A DNA stretch of 64,000 bases from Limnospira fusiformis SAG 85.79. GTDB lineage: Bacteria; Cyanobacteriota; Cyanobacteriia; Cyanobacteriales; Microcoleaceae. The notes beneath the pieces were generated by a model. The model was given only the letters and a program-made list of their open reading frames with translations. It did no database searches and was not told the origin of the DNA. This document shows, one piece after another, positions 56,558 through 64,000 of this stretch; the stretch's first letter is position 1, and the number at the start of each line of letters is the position of its first letter. Made by a program: the position numbers and the translations under genes. The stretch spans positions 4,965,363 through 5,029,362 of the forward strand of contig NZ_CP051185.1 of assembly GCF_012516315.1 (NCBI RefSeq), given 5' to 3'.

Positions 56558-57676
56558 TTATCCCCCAAAAGCTATGGGAAATGCTAGTTTTAAGGCGGCT
56601 GTTAGCAAAAGATTTACCAAAGCCACGGGGAGTAAGAATTTCCAACCCAGGTTAAGCAGTTGGTCAATACGAACCCTAGGGACGGTCCACCGGATCAGAA
56701 TAGCAGTAAATACCAGTAGATAGGCTTTCAGGATAGTCATGGTAATGCCGAGACTGGCGGTTAGCACCTGTAACCAAGGGGTGGTTTCACTCACGCCCAA
56801 AAGTCCTGCGATCGCCACGACGGGAATCGGAAAATTCCAACCCCCAAGGTACAAAACTGATACCAACAGGGCAGATAGTACCAGGTTGACATAGGAAGCC
56901 AGGTAATACAGAGCAAATTTCATCCCGGAATATTCCGTCTGATATCCAGCGATCAACTCTTCCTCAGCTTCTGGTAAATCAAAAGGTAATCTTTCACACT
57001 CAGCCAAAGCGGCAATACAGAAAATCGCAAAACCCACAGGTTGTCGCCAGACGTTCCAACCCAGGATGCCATAGCCGGACTGTTGTTGCACAATATCAAG
57101 GGTACTGAGGCTATTAGACATCATCACCACGGCCAACACGGCTAGGGCGAGGGGAATTTCGTAACTGATGGACTGAGCGGCGGCCCGTAGCCCTCCCAGT
57201 AGGGAGTATTTATTATTGGAAGCGTAGCCGGACATCAGTAGACCAATAGGCTGAATACTCGATAGGGCGATCCACAAAAATATTGCTGTCCCCAGATTAG
57301 CGATCGCCAAATTTTGTCCAAACGGCACAATCAGGTAAGACAAAAACACCGGAATCGACACAATAATCGGGCCGAGAGTAAATAATAGCGGATCTGCCTT
57401 AAACGGGACAATATCTTCCTTTAGCAAAAGTTTCAGGCCATCTGCCAGGGGAGCCAAACTCCCCATCGGGCCAATATATTCGGGTCCGATACGTTGTTGA
57501 GCGGCGGCGGATATTTTTCGTTCCAACCAAACCGATCCTAATACTCCTACGGTAGCACCAACTAGCATTAATCCCATGGGAAATGGCATCCACAGAATTT
57601 TAGCCACCCCTGTTGGTATACCCAAATCTAGGAGGACTTGAATGAAACTTCCTTGTATATCAATTCCTGGATTCAT
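56558..57676 (-). CDS. ndhA: NDH-1 subunit NdhA (NuoH homolog)
   Basis: A 372-residue membrane subunit at the junction of the two NDH-1 arms, lining the quinone chamber. It has about eight helices. The loops [19 protein letters not shown] and [20 protein letters not shown] carry the acidic residues conserved in NuoH. It begins at ATG 57676. A terminator-like stem sits upstream (57789-57823), after gltA, so ndhA probably has its own promoter in the gap. Confidence 0.98.
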   Translation of the reverse strand: MNPGIDIQGSFIQVLLDLGIPTGVAKILWMPFPMGLMLVGATVGVLGSVWLERKISAAAQQRIGPEYIGPMGSLAPLADGLKLLLKEDIVPFKADPLLFTLGPIIVSIPVFLSYLIVPFGQNLAIANLGTAIFLWIALSSIQPIGLLMSGYASNNKYSLLGGLRAAAQSISYEIPLALAVLAVVMMSNSLSTLDIVQQQSGYGILGWNVWRQPVGFAIFCIAALAECERLPFDLPEAEEELIAGYQTEYSGMKFALYYLASYVNLVLSALLVSVLYLGGWNFPIPVVAIAGLLGVSETTPWLQVLTASLGITMTILKAYLLVFTAILIRWTVPRVRIDQLLNLGWKFLLPVALVNLLLTAALKLAFPIAFGG

Positions 57677-57788
57677 ATATTATTCGCATTCAAAACGGCT
57701 GCAATTCCCCTGATCAGTATAACCGCTGGAGGGACTCAAATCTTCACGAGCGGGGGAAATTTTCACCGCCGGGGGAATTTCTGCCCCC

Positions 57789-57823
57789 AAAAAAAGGAAA
57801 TGGGGGGGGCTATTGCCCTTTCC
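57789..57823 (-). terminator. Rho-independent terminator after gltA
   Basis: On the minus strand a stem (GGAAA/TTTCC outer, GGGC/GCCC inner, AATA loop) runs into seven T residues (57789-57795). It is 30 bp past the gltA stop codon and upstream of ndhA, so most gltA transcripts should end here. Confidence 0.75.
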
Positions 57824-57852
57824 CCCAATCCCAATCTGTAGTGGTTCAATAC

Positions 57853-59028
57853 CTATTTAATCACTGGACCTTGCAGGTCGATCGCACAGTTGCGGTCATG
57901 AATGGGGATATAAGTTTCCGCATGATTTCCCGTGTAGATCTGGGTGGGTCGATAAATGCGGTTCTTGACCAATTGTTCTTTCCAGTGCGCTAACCATCCA
58001 GCTACCCGAGCGATCGCAAAAATCGGAGTAAACAAGTCCGAGGGAATACCCAATTTCCGGTACACCAAACCAGAATAGAAGTCCACATTGGCATAAATAC
58101 CCTTATGTCCCAACCGTTCCTGAACCACCTTTTCTAATTCCACCGCCACTTCATAGTATTGGTCGGAACCAAACTTCTCAAACAGTTGCTCTGCCAAATT
58201 CTGAAGAATAGTTGCCCTCGGGTCTTTGACTTTATACACCCGATGACCAAAGCCCATAATTTTGGCTTTTTTCTCCATCAAGCTATCTAGGTAGGGCCGG
58301 ACATTTTCCACAGAACCAATTTCTTCGAGCATTTCCAGAACTTCCTCGTTAGCACCCCCGTGCAGTGGACCTGCTAAAGTTCCCACCGCCGACGCGATCA
58401 CCGCATAGGGGTCAGTTAACGTCGAAGCTGTCACCATTGCCGAAAATGTCGAAGCGTTGATGGTGTGTTCTGCATGGAGAGTTAAGCACACATCAAAAAC
58501 ACGAGCTGCTAACGGGTCCGGTTCCATTTCACTCAGCATATATAGGAAGTTGGCGGAGTAGTCCAAATCGTCCCTGGGTTGTACCGGATCATTCCCTTTC
58601 CGCATCAGTTTAAAAGCTGCTACCATCGTCGGAATTTTCGCCAGCAGTCGCACTACCGCTTGGCGAATGTACTCGGGATTATCTAAGGCGCGACGGGAGT
58701 AGAACAGCCCTAAAGCAGCCGCTGAGGTTTGCAGAGCATCCATGGGGTGACCGGTTTCGGGAAAGCATTTCATCATGTCCCGAATCCGATATTTAATCCG
58801 ACGGTGATAGCGGATTTCATGCTCAAAATCTGCGAGTTCGTCTTTCGTTGGCAGTTTTCCCCAGATCAACAAATAGGCAGTTTCCAAAAATGTGCTTTGT
58901 TCAGCCAACTGCTCGATGCTGATCCCTCGGTATTCCAGGAGTCCTTTTTGTCCATCAACGTAGCTGATGCTTGACAGCGTAGCGGGAACGCCCTCTAAAC
59001 CGGGCTTAAACTCACTCGTTGTAGTCAT
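57853..59028 (-). CDS. gltA: Citrate synthase
   Basis: A 391-residue citrate synthase condensing acetyl-CoA with oxaloacetate, the entry to the cyanobacterial TCA reactions. Catalytic regions are GPLHGGANEEVLEML (His near residue 224), MGFGHRVYKVKDPRA (His near residue 263) and the Asp in NVDFYSGL (about 315). The length fits the shorter, dimeric type II/methylcitrate-like group common in cyanobacteria. It precedes the ndh genes on the same strand but is separated from them by a terminator. Confidence 0.97.
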   Translation of the reverse strand: MTTTSEFKPGLEGVPATLSSISYVDGQKGLLEYRGISIEQLAEQSTFLETAYLLIWGKLPTKDELADFEHEIRYHRRIKYRIRDMMKCFPETGHPMDALQTSAAALGLFYSRRALDNPEYIRQAVVRLLAKIPTMVAAFKLMRKGNDPVQPRDDLDYSANFLYMLSEMEPDPLAARVFDVCLTLHAEHTINASTFSAMVTASTLTDPYAVIASAVGTLAGPLHGGANEEVLEMLEEIGSVENVRPYLDSLMEKKAKIMGFGHRVYKVKDPRATILQNLAEQLFEKFGSDQYYEVAVELEKVVQERLGHKGIYANVDFYSGLVYRKLGIPSDLFTPIFAIARVAGWLAHWKEQLVKNRIYRPTQIYTGNHAETYIPIHDRNCAIDLQGPVIK

Positions 59029-59133
59029 AGGAGCTTTTCTATATGTGTAGAATGTACAGGTATTACATTACCAGACACATTGAAACAAACGCCATTTTAA
59101 AATAATTAATTAACAAATGGCTGTTAATAAAAG

Positions 59134-59643
59134 TTAACGTTCATTTAGTCCCAACAAAAATTTAGGAGCTGTCAACCAAAACAGACGGGAATTCCCTTGT
59201 ATCATACCCTGTTTGGGAATTTTGATTCCAATTATACCAGCTTTTTTCACGATTAAAACATCTGCAGATTTTTGCCAGATTAGATATTCTGCCCAATTGC
59301 CTAAATCCGGTTGGTGTCCGACTAGCGCCCAATCCTTATCCCTAGTTTTGTCATGGTTTCCGTACCAATCTAACCATTGTTGAATGTCACCATCAGGGGC
59401 TAGGGCTGGCAAGATTTCTAACCGGGAACTCAGTCCGGTTGATTGGAGAATTTCGGCGGTTTGTCTGGCGCGCACAAGAGGACTGGAAAGTATACAATGA
59501 AACTGAATTTTGAGCTGTTTCAGTGTAAGGGCTACTTGACGGGTTTTGCGATCGCCTTCTGGGGTGAGGGGACGTTGTTCGTCCTTTTGGTAAGTACCGC
59601 GATCGGCGGCGATTCCATGACGAATTAAATATAAGTTACTCAT
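59134..59643 (-). CDS. sixA: Phosphohistidine phosphatase SixA
   Basis: A 169-residue histidine phosphatase superfamily enzyme. The phospho-accepting His is in LIRHGIAADRG at residues 5-15, with the conserved Arg in SSPLVRARQTAEIL and a second His in LVGHQPDLG. SixA removes phosphate from phosphohistidine proteins, in E. coli from PTS/Hpt-type domains; partners here are unknown. An upstream ATG at 59727 would add 28 residues before the catalytic start, so I chose the ATG at 59643. It lies 105 bp upstream of gltA on the same strand. Confidence 0.92.
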   Translation of the reverse strand: MSNLYLIRHGIAADRGTYQKDEQRPLTPEGDRKTRQVALTLKQLKIQFHCILSSPLVRARQTAEILQSTGLSSRLEILPALAPDGDIQQWLDWYGNHDKTRDKDWALVGHQPDLGNWAEYLIWQKSADVLIVKKAGIIGIKIPKQGMIQGNSRLFWLTAPKFLLGLNER

Positions 59644-59732
59644 CTCAAAATTCCCGAATTGATTGCTAAAGATACATTGAACGTGGAAAAATCTGGCTAT
59701 GGCCCAAAATTTCCGGGTATGCGACAATCTTC

Positions 59733-60172
59733 CAGAGGGCGGGTTAATTAATCTTGTCGCCCCCTCTTCCTTCTGTAATTAACGGGGGGTATCAGAGGGC
59801 GGGTTAATTAATCTTGTCGCCCCCTCTTCCTTCTGTAATTAACGGGGGGTACAGCCTGTTCAGAAATCATCTGATCACTTCTCAAAGTCCCTCTCCCTCT
59901 CTGGGATCCAGATTTAGGGTGAGGGCAATGTATTAAGCGACTGGTGAACAAGCTGTATCAGAGGGCGGGTTAATTAATCTTGTCGCCCCCTTCTGTAATT
60001 AACGGGGGGTATCAGAGGGCGGGTTAATTAATCTTGTCGCCCCCTTCTGTAATTAACGGGGGGTATCAGAGGGCGGGTTAATTAATCTTGTCGCCCCCTT
60101 CTGTAATTAACGGGGGGTATCAGAGGGCGGGTTAATTAATCTTGTCGCCCCCTTCTGTAATTAACAGTAGAA
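59733..60172. repeat. Tandem repeat block, six copies in two length classes
   Basis: Two copies of a 60-bp unit (59733-59850) and four of a 54-bp unit (59957-60172) share CAGAGGGCGGGTTAATTAAT and TTCTGTAATTAACGGGGGGT. The longer unit differs by a 6-bp CTCTTC-type insertion. Each unit has GGGCG/CGCCC arms able to fold. The last copy diverges and ends in AACCCGCCCCTAC. The 106 bp at 59851-59956 between the two groups is an unrelated insertion. It lies in the 674-bp gap between sixA and the HNH gene. Confidence 0.92.
59852..59955. mobile_element. MITE-like element with TA target duplication
   Basis: A 104-bp sequence interrupts the tandem repeats. Its ends are inverted: CAGCCTGTTCA on the left and TGAACAAGCTG on the right, 10 of 11 bases matching. 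It is flanked on both sides by TA. Removing it and one TA restores the GGGGGGTATCAG unit junction seen elsewhere in the block. This TA duplication is the habit of IS630/Tc1-mariner elements. It encodes no protein and would need a transposase in trans. Confidence 0.75.
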
Positions 60173-60289
60173 CCCGCCCCTACATTTATTATTGGTATTA
60201 TTGGGGTAGCTGGAGTATTTAGCCGCCGTGGGAAGATCTGGCTGGCCATTTTCCCAACTGTCGGTCACAAGACCTCCCCTATACAAAAA

Positions 60290-60315
60290 CCCCTGGGTAT
60301 CATTGTATCCAGGGG
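60290..60315 (-). terminator. Terminator of the HNH gene
   Basis: A 7-bp GC-rich stem (CCCCTGG / CCAGGGG) lies just after the HNH stop codon on the minus strand and is followed by TTTTT. It is 3 bp past the coding region, a typical compact intrinsic terminator. Confidence 0.85.
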
Positions 60316-60317
60316 CT

Positions 60318-60815
60318 TCACAAGCCAATCATATATTTTTGCCATTCTTGGTTCATGCCACTTTTGAGGTGTCGAGTCACCTCAAAATAAAGGCTGCTGT
60401 AAGGCTTTCGGGGGGGATGTCTCAAAGGCATTCCGGCTTCCTTCGGGGTGCGACAGCCCTTTTTGACATTACAGCGCATACAAGCGGTTACCAGATTTTC
60501 CCAAGTATCACCCCCTTGGCGCGATCGCGGAATCACATGATCAACAGTCAATTCATCCCCCTTATAGCCACAGTATTGACAAGAGTGGCAATCGCGCTGC
60601 AAGATATTCCTTCGGGTTAATGGAATTTCTTTATAGGGGACTCGGACATAATGACGTAATCGGATCACAGTTGGGAGGGGAAAATCTGGTAGCAGATACT
60701 TACCATTATGCTCAACTTGTTCCGCCTTTTCCTTCAACAATAAGACCACCGCCCGCCGCCAAGTCGTGATATTGAGCGGTTCATAGGAGGCATTCAACAC
60801 CAGAACATTGCCCAT
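60318..60815 (-). CDS. HNH endonuclease family protein
   Basis: A 165-residue protein conserved across cyanobacteria and many bacteria. The N-terminal VLVLNASYEPLNITTWRRA is highly conserved in this family. The HNH core has CQYCGYKGDELTVDHVIPRS and GDTWENLVTACMRCN, with two zinc-binding CxxC pairs and the catalytic His. The C-terminus is EWQKYMIGL. Its biological target is unknown; these proteins are chromosomal housekeeping-like genes rather than phage genes. A perfect 10-bp inverted repeat lies inside the 3' coding part (60362-60387). Confidence 0.9.
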   Translation of the reverse strand: MGNVLVLNASYEPLNITTWRRAVVLLLKEKAEQVEHNGKYLLPDFPLPTVIRLRHYVRVPYKEIPLTRRNILQRDCHSCQYCGYKGDELTVDHVIPRSRQGGDTWENLVTACMRCNVKKGCRTPKEAGMPLRHPPRKPYSSLYFEVTRHLKSGMNQEWQKYMIGL

Positions 60816-60956
60816 ACTAATAAATTGCTGCGATGTAATGATTTTGACCCGATATTATCATATATTTAAATTTTTGGCCTGGGTCGGGAAATCCCCAGAC
60901 GATATTGGTATCTAATTGGTATCTGTGTATTTTAACTTTCGCGCTAAGGAATGATA

Positions 60957-62156
60957 ATGGTTAGCAGGAAATCTGAGCCACTAGCCCAGGACGATCGCAC
61001 CTATACCTATGAGGGTGAATGTGAACATCGTGCTTGGGTAGAAGTAGACCGCTGGGCGATCGCCAATAACGTCAAACAGATCCGCCACCTACTATCCCCG
61101 GAAACTAGGTTGATGGCTGTAATTAAAGCAGATGCCTATGGTCATGGGGCGGTGAGTGTGGCTAAAATTGTGTCTGAAATTGGGGTTGACGATTTCGCGG
61201 TGGCTACCATTCCCGAAGGTATTGAATTGCGGCGCTTAGGTATTCAACAGCCTATTTTAGTGCTGGGGGCTGTTCATACTTCTGATGAGATCAAGGCGAT
61301 CGCCCATTGGGGACTACAACCCACTTTATGCACGCCGACTCAAGCCCTACTTTTCTCGGAAACTCTCCAATCAATTAAGCGATCGCTACCCGTTCAACTT
61401 AATATAGATACCGGAATGTCACGGCTGGGGACTTGGTGGGAACAAGCCCTAGAATTTGTGCAACTGGTGCGGGGATTACCTAATTTGGAGATTTCTGGCA
61501 TATATTCCCACTTCGCCACCGCTGATATTCGCGATCGCACCATTATGGATCAGCAACATTGGCGCTTTCAACAGGTCTTAGCCCAAATTCAGGAACATAC
61601 AACCCTCTTCTCTATCCCTACCGTCAAACCCTGTTTACATCTAGCCAACTCCGCCGCCACCTTAACCGACCCAGCTTTACATTATGATATGGTCAGGGTC
61701 GGCTTATCCCTTTATGGATTATATCCCGCCCCTCATTTGCGATCGGTCGTCAATCTTCAGCCCGCCATGAGTATTCGCGCCCGTGTTACCCAAATCAAAA
61801 CCATTGAAGCTGGGTGCGGCGTTAGTTACGGATATAAATTTATCGCCAAACAAAAGACTCCCATTGCAGTTGTGGGTATTGGCTATGCTGACGGAGTACC
61901 CCGCCACCTGTCTAACCAGATGAAAGTCCTAATTCGCGGTCAATTCGTCCCCCAAATTGGCGCAATCACAATGGATCAGTTAATGTTAGATGTAACTGCT
62001 ATTCCTGATTTACAGGTCGGAGAAGTGGTCACCCTTTTGGGAAGCGATCGCCATCATAGCATTTCCGCCGATGATTGGGCGGAACAGTTAGGCACGATTT
62101 CCTGGGAAATCCTCTGTGGATTTAAACATCGCCTTCCTCGGATTCTTATTAATTAA
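60957..62156 (+). CDS. alr: Alanine racemase
   Basis: A 399-residue fold-type III PLP enzyme making D-alanine for peptidoglycan. The PLP lysine is in MAVIKADAYGHGAVSVAK (about residue 53). NIDTGMSRLG and the second catalytic base, Tyr in GCGVSYGYKF (about 280), are present, as is MDQLMLDVT near the C-terminus. I chose ATG at 60957, 7 bp after the AAGGA ribosome site; ATG at 60951 lies too close to it. It is 18 bp upstream of the DUF427 gene. Confidence 0.96.
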   Translation: MVSRKSEPLAQDDRTYTYEGECEHRAWVEVDRWAIANNVKQIRHLLSPETRLMAVIKADAYGHGAVSVAKIVSEIGVDDFAVATIPEGIELRRLGIQQPILVLGAVHTSDEIKAIAHWGLQPTLCTPTQALLFSETLQSIKRSLPVQLNIDTGMSRLGTWWEQALEFVQLVRGLPNLEISGIYSHFATADIRDRTIMDQQHWRFQQVLAQIQEHTTLFSIPTVKPCLHLANSAATLTDPALHYDMVRVGLSLYGLYPAPHLRSVVNLQPAMSIRARVTQIKTIEAGCGVSYGYKFIAKQKTPIAVVGIGYADGVPRHLSNQMKVLIRGQFVPQIGAITMDQLMLDVTAIPDLQVGEVVTLLGSDRHHSISADDWAEQLGTISWEILCGFKHRLPRILIN

Positions 62157-62174
62157 ACCCTGAAACCACAAAAC

Positions 62175-62678
62175 ATGAGTTTTTTTAGACCATCACCGAT
62201 TACCCCTGGTCCCGGACAAGAATCAGTTTGGGACTATCCCCGTCCCGCCAAATTGGAGGATACCAATAAACACCTGCGGATTATTTTTAATGGCATTACT
62301 CTCGCTGACTCCCGCAACGCTAAACGGGTTTTAGAAACTAGCCACCCCCCAACATACTACATTCCCGGCGATGATATTCAACTTGAATATCTTGTGGAAA
62401 CTTCCCGCCGCACTATGTGCGAATGGAAGGGAGTTTGTGTTTATTATGATGTCATTGTCGGAAATAAACGAGTATCTAATGCCGCTTGGCGTTATGTGCA
62501 GCCAACTCCCAGTTTTGTCGATATCCAAGACTGTTACAGCTTCTATGCTAGTCTCATGGATGAATGTTATGTTAATGATGAGTTAGTGCAATCTCAACCC
62601 GGAGATTTTTACGGCGGTTGGATTACTCAAGATATTGTCGGACCTTTTAAAGGTGGGGCGGGGACAATGGGCTGGTAA
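62175..62678 (+). CDS. DUF427 family protein
   Basis: A 167-residue cytoplasmic protein of the beta-rich DUF427 family. Recognisable segments are KHLRIIFNGITLADS (about residue 32), PTYYIPGDDIQLEYL (about 58), CEWKGVCVYYDV (about 81) and FYGGWITQDIVGPFKG near the C-terminus. Its function is not known. It follows alr by 18 bp and is probably cotranscribed with it. Confidence 0.9.
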   Translation: MSFFRPSPITPGPGQESVWDYPRPAKLEDTNKHLRIIFNGITLADSRNAKRVLETSHPPTYYIPGDDIQLEYLVETSRRTMCEWKGVCVYYDVIVGNKRVSNAAWRYVQPTPSFVDIQDCYSFYASLMDECYVNDELVQSQPGDFYGGWITQDIVGPFKGGAGTMGW

Positions 62679-62855
62679 ATCCTTAATCATTTCACCTGAA
62701 CACCGCTAGAGAGAACAGTTAATAACTATCCCTCTGGCGGTCATTAAATAACCCCAAATCTCCGAGTATATATGAATCTTGAGATAGCCATGATTACCAG
62801 TATCATTAGCCATAATTAGTTAATCCTGTATGGCGCGAGATTCAACCAATTTTTA

Positions 62856-64000
62856 ATGGTAACTAACCCTTTAAACCAAGTGATTTTAAATCCATCCTTT
62901 CCACCCAATTTAACCACAGAAGCCACCACCATTCACCCCAGCCAAAACGTGACTCAAACCATCCTAGAAAATGGTCTGACCGTTTTAACCAAACCCGTCC
63001 ATACCGCCCCAGTTGTGACAGTCCAGGTATGGTATAAAATCGGCTCACTAGACGAACAACCGGGGGATAATGGTATCGCGCATCAACTGGAACACATGAT
63101 GTTTCAAGGTACTACTACCCGCCCTATTCAATATGGTAGTTTATTAGAAACCTTGGGGGGAGATTTTAATGCTTTTACAGGTTATGACCAGACAGCATAT
63201 CATAATACTGTGGAATCTAATGCCTTAAAAAGCGTTCTCATTTTGGAAGGCGATCGCCTCAAAAATGCCCTGATTTCTCCAGAGCAACTTGACAAAGAAA
63301 AAGGAGTAGTTATCTCCGAGTTACAGGGATATGAAAATAGCGCCCAATATCGCCTCAGTCGCGCCGTCATGGAAGCCGCCTTTCCTCATCATCCCTACGG
63401 TTTAATGATTGGTGGAACTAAAGCCGATGTCGAAACTTTCACGGTCGATCATGTGCGTTCTTATTACCATCTCAATTATCGCCCTGATAACGCGGTTTTA
63501 ATTGTGGTTGGTGACTTTGACCCCGCATCAATCCTCACCACAATTCAGGAAATCTTTGGCGGCATTCCTAACCCGGATGAACCTCCCACCCGTGTACAGC
63601 GCGGACAAATTCCCAGTACCTTTCCCCCCCAGATTTTACCATCAAATCAACCGATTATTCTACAGGAACCGGGAGCCGTCCCCTTCAGCCTAGCAATTTA
63701 TCCAATCCCCGCCATTAATCATGATGATATTCCCGCCCTGAATATCCTGGATTATATTTTAGATAATGGTGGTCGTAGTTCTCGGATTTATCAAGAATTA
63801 ATCGATAGTGGAATTGCGACGGATGCTGGCAGTACAGTAGTTAATTTAAGTGCGGGAGGTTGGTTAGAAATGTGGGGAACTACCACTAACATCAAATCTC
63901 TGAACCGCCTCGATAAAGCCTGGCAAAAAATGATTGTCAAACTACAACAAAAATTGGTGACTACGGAAGAACTTGATCGCGCCAAAACCCAAATTATTGC
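62856..64000 (+). CDS. M16 (insulinase-like) zinc metallopeptidase, 3' end outside window
   Basis: The first 381 residues of a pitrilysin/insulinase family protease. The inverted zinc motif HxxEH reads HQLEH at residues 76-80, and the third zinc ligand Glu is expected in KGVVISELQGYEN about 70 residues later. NGLTVLTKPVHTAPVV precedes it, as in bacterial M16 proteins. No signal peptide is evident at this start. ATG at 62856 is the only in-frame start after a stop at 62817; no strong ribosome site is seen. In cyanobacteria a second M16 gene often follows; that cannot be seen here. Confidence 0.9.
   Translation, partial: MVTNPLNQVILNPSFPPNLTTEATTIHPSQNVTQTILENGLTVLTKPVHTAPVVTVQVWYKIGSLDEQPGDNGIAHQLEHMMFQGTTTRPIQYGSLLETLGGDFNAFTGYDQTAYHNTVESNALKSVLILEGDRLKNALISPEQLDKEKGVVISELQGYENSAQYRLSRAVMEAAFPHHPYGLMIGGTKADVETFTVDHVRSYYHLNYRPDNAVLIVVGDFDPASILTTIQEIFGGIPNPDEPPTRVQRGQIPSTFPPQILPSNQPIILQEPGAVPFSLAIYPIPAINHDDIPALNILDYILDNGGRSSRIYQELIDSGIATDAGSTVVNLSAGGWLEMWGTTTNIKSLNRLDKAWQKMIVKLQQKLVTTEELDRAKTQII

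Noticed and set aside
59733..60172. CRISPR array
   Set aside because: Units are adjacent, without unique spacers of regular length, and there are no cas genes; it is a tandem repeat.
60228..60620. Plus-strand ORF of 130 codons opposite the HNH gene
   Set aside because: It is antisense to a well-conserved gene and crosses its terminator; no domain is visible.
62700..62750. Imperfect ACCGC/GCGGT stem after the DUF427 gene as a terminator
   Set aside because: The loop is about 20 bases, the stem has mismatches and no T-run follows, so I could not support it.

Overview
The window reads as chromosomal DNA of a filamentous cyanobacterium, most like Arthrospira/Limnospira (Spirulina). The evidence is the very frequent HIP1 octamer GCGATCGC, a gltA-ndhA-ndhI-ndhG-ndhE cluster, a DUF751/Ycf33-like gene, several very large hybrid kinases, WD40 Ser/Thr kinases and a group II intron. 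The genus is inferred from this overall style; no database was consulted.

Layout. 1-11702 is a cell-surface polysaccharide locus. A glycosyltransferase (cut by the window edge) diverges from nine same-strand genes: a methyltransferase, five GT4-type glycosyltransferases, one membrane GT2, a flippase-like membrane protein and an O-antigen ligase/polymerase-like protein. 11733-19125 holds an aldo/keto reductase, rpiA, a 16-TPR SPINDLY/OGT-like protein and a zinc-ribbon Ser/Thr kinase. 19160-24212 is a pair of histidine kinases. 24303-28831 holds a small Ycf33-like gene and a four-gene sugar/osmolyte ABC importer, divergent from serS (29224). 30726-32749 pairs an SMR-type membrane protein with a GT-C-like membrane glycosyltransferase. 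33462-38743 holds two tandem kinase-WD40 genes, the first broken by a one-base frameshift. 38777-42787 is a sensor kinase fused to a class III nucleotide cyclase. 42941-46910 carries small and conserved genes, including an FAD oxidoreductase and tsaE. 47043-49600 is a group II intron encoding an RT/maturase/HNH protein. 49831-51545 holds a DevA/LolD-type ATPase and a threonine dehydratase. 51539-54375 is a histidine kinase/EAL regulator pair. 54759-59028 is gltA plus four NDH-1 genes. 59134-62678 holds sixA, a tandem-repeat block with a small inserted element, an HNH gene, alr and a DUF427 gene. An M16 protease runs off the right edge.

How it works together. The left arm assembles and exports a glycan. 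The middle is dense in signalling: four histidine kinases, three Ser/Thr kinases (one broken), one EAL phosphodiesterase and one nucleotide cyclase predicted to use GTP. The right arm is core metabolism (citrate synthase, cyclic/respiratory electron flow, D-alanine supply).

The observations most worth checking are: (a) an about 104-bp MITE-like element with 11-bp inverted ends and a TA duplication inside a minisatellite at 59733-60172; (b) the frameshift at 34118-34122; (c) guanylyl-cyclase-type residues in the 38777-42787 hybrid kinase; (d) a three-helix nested inverted repeat at 35991-36051; (e) a CBS-kinase whose first domain extends upstream of any usable start codon (54376-54480). No CRISPR array, tRNA or rRNA was seen.
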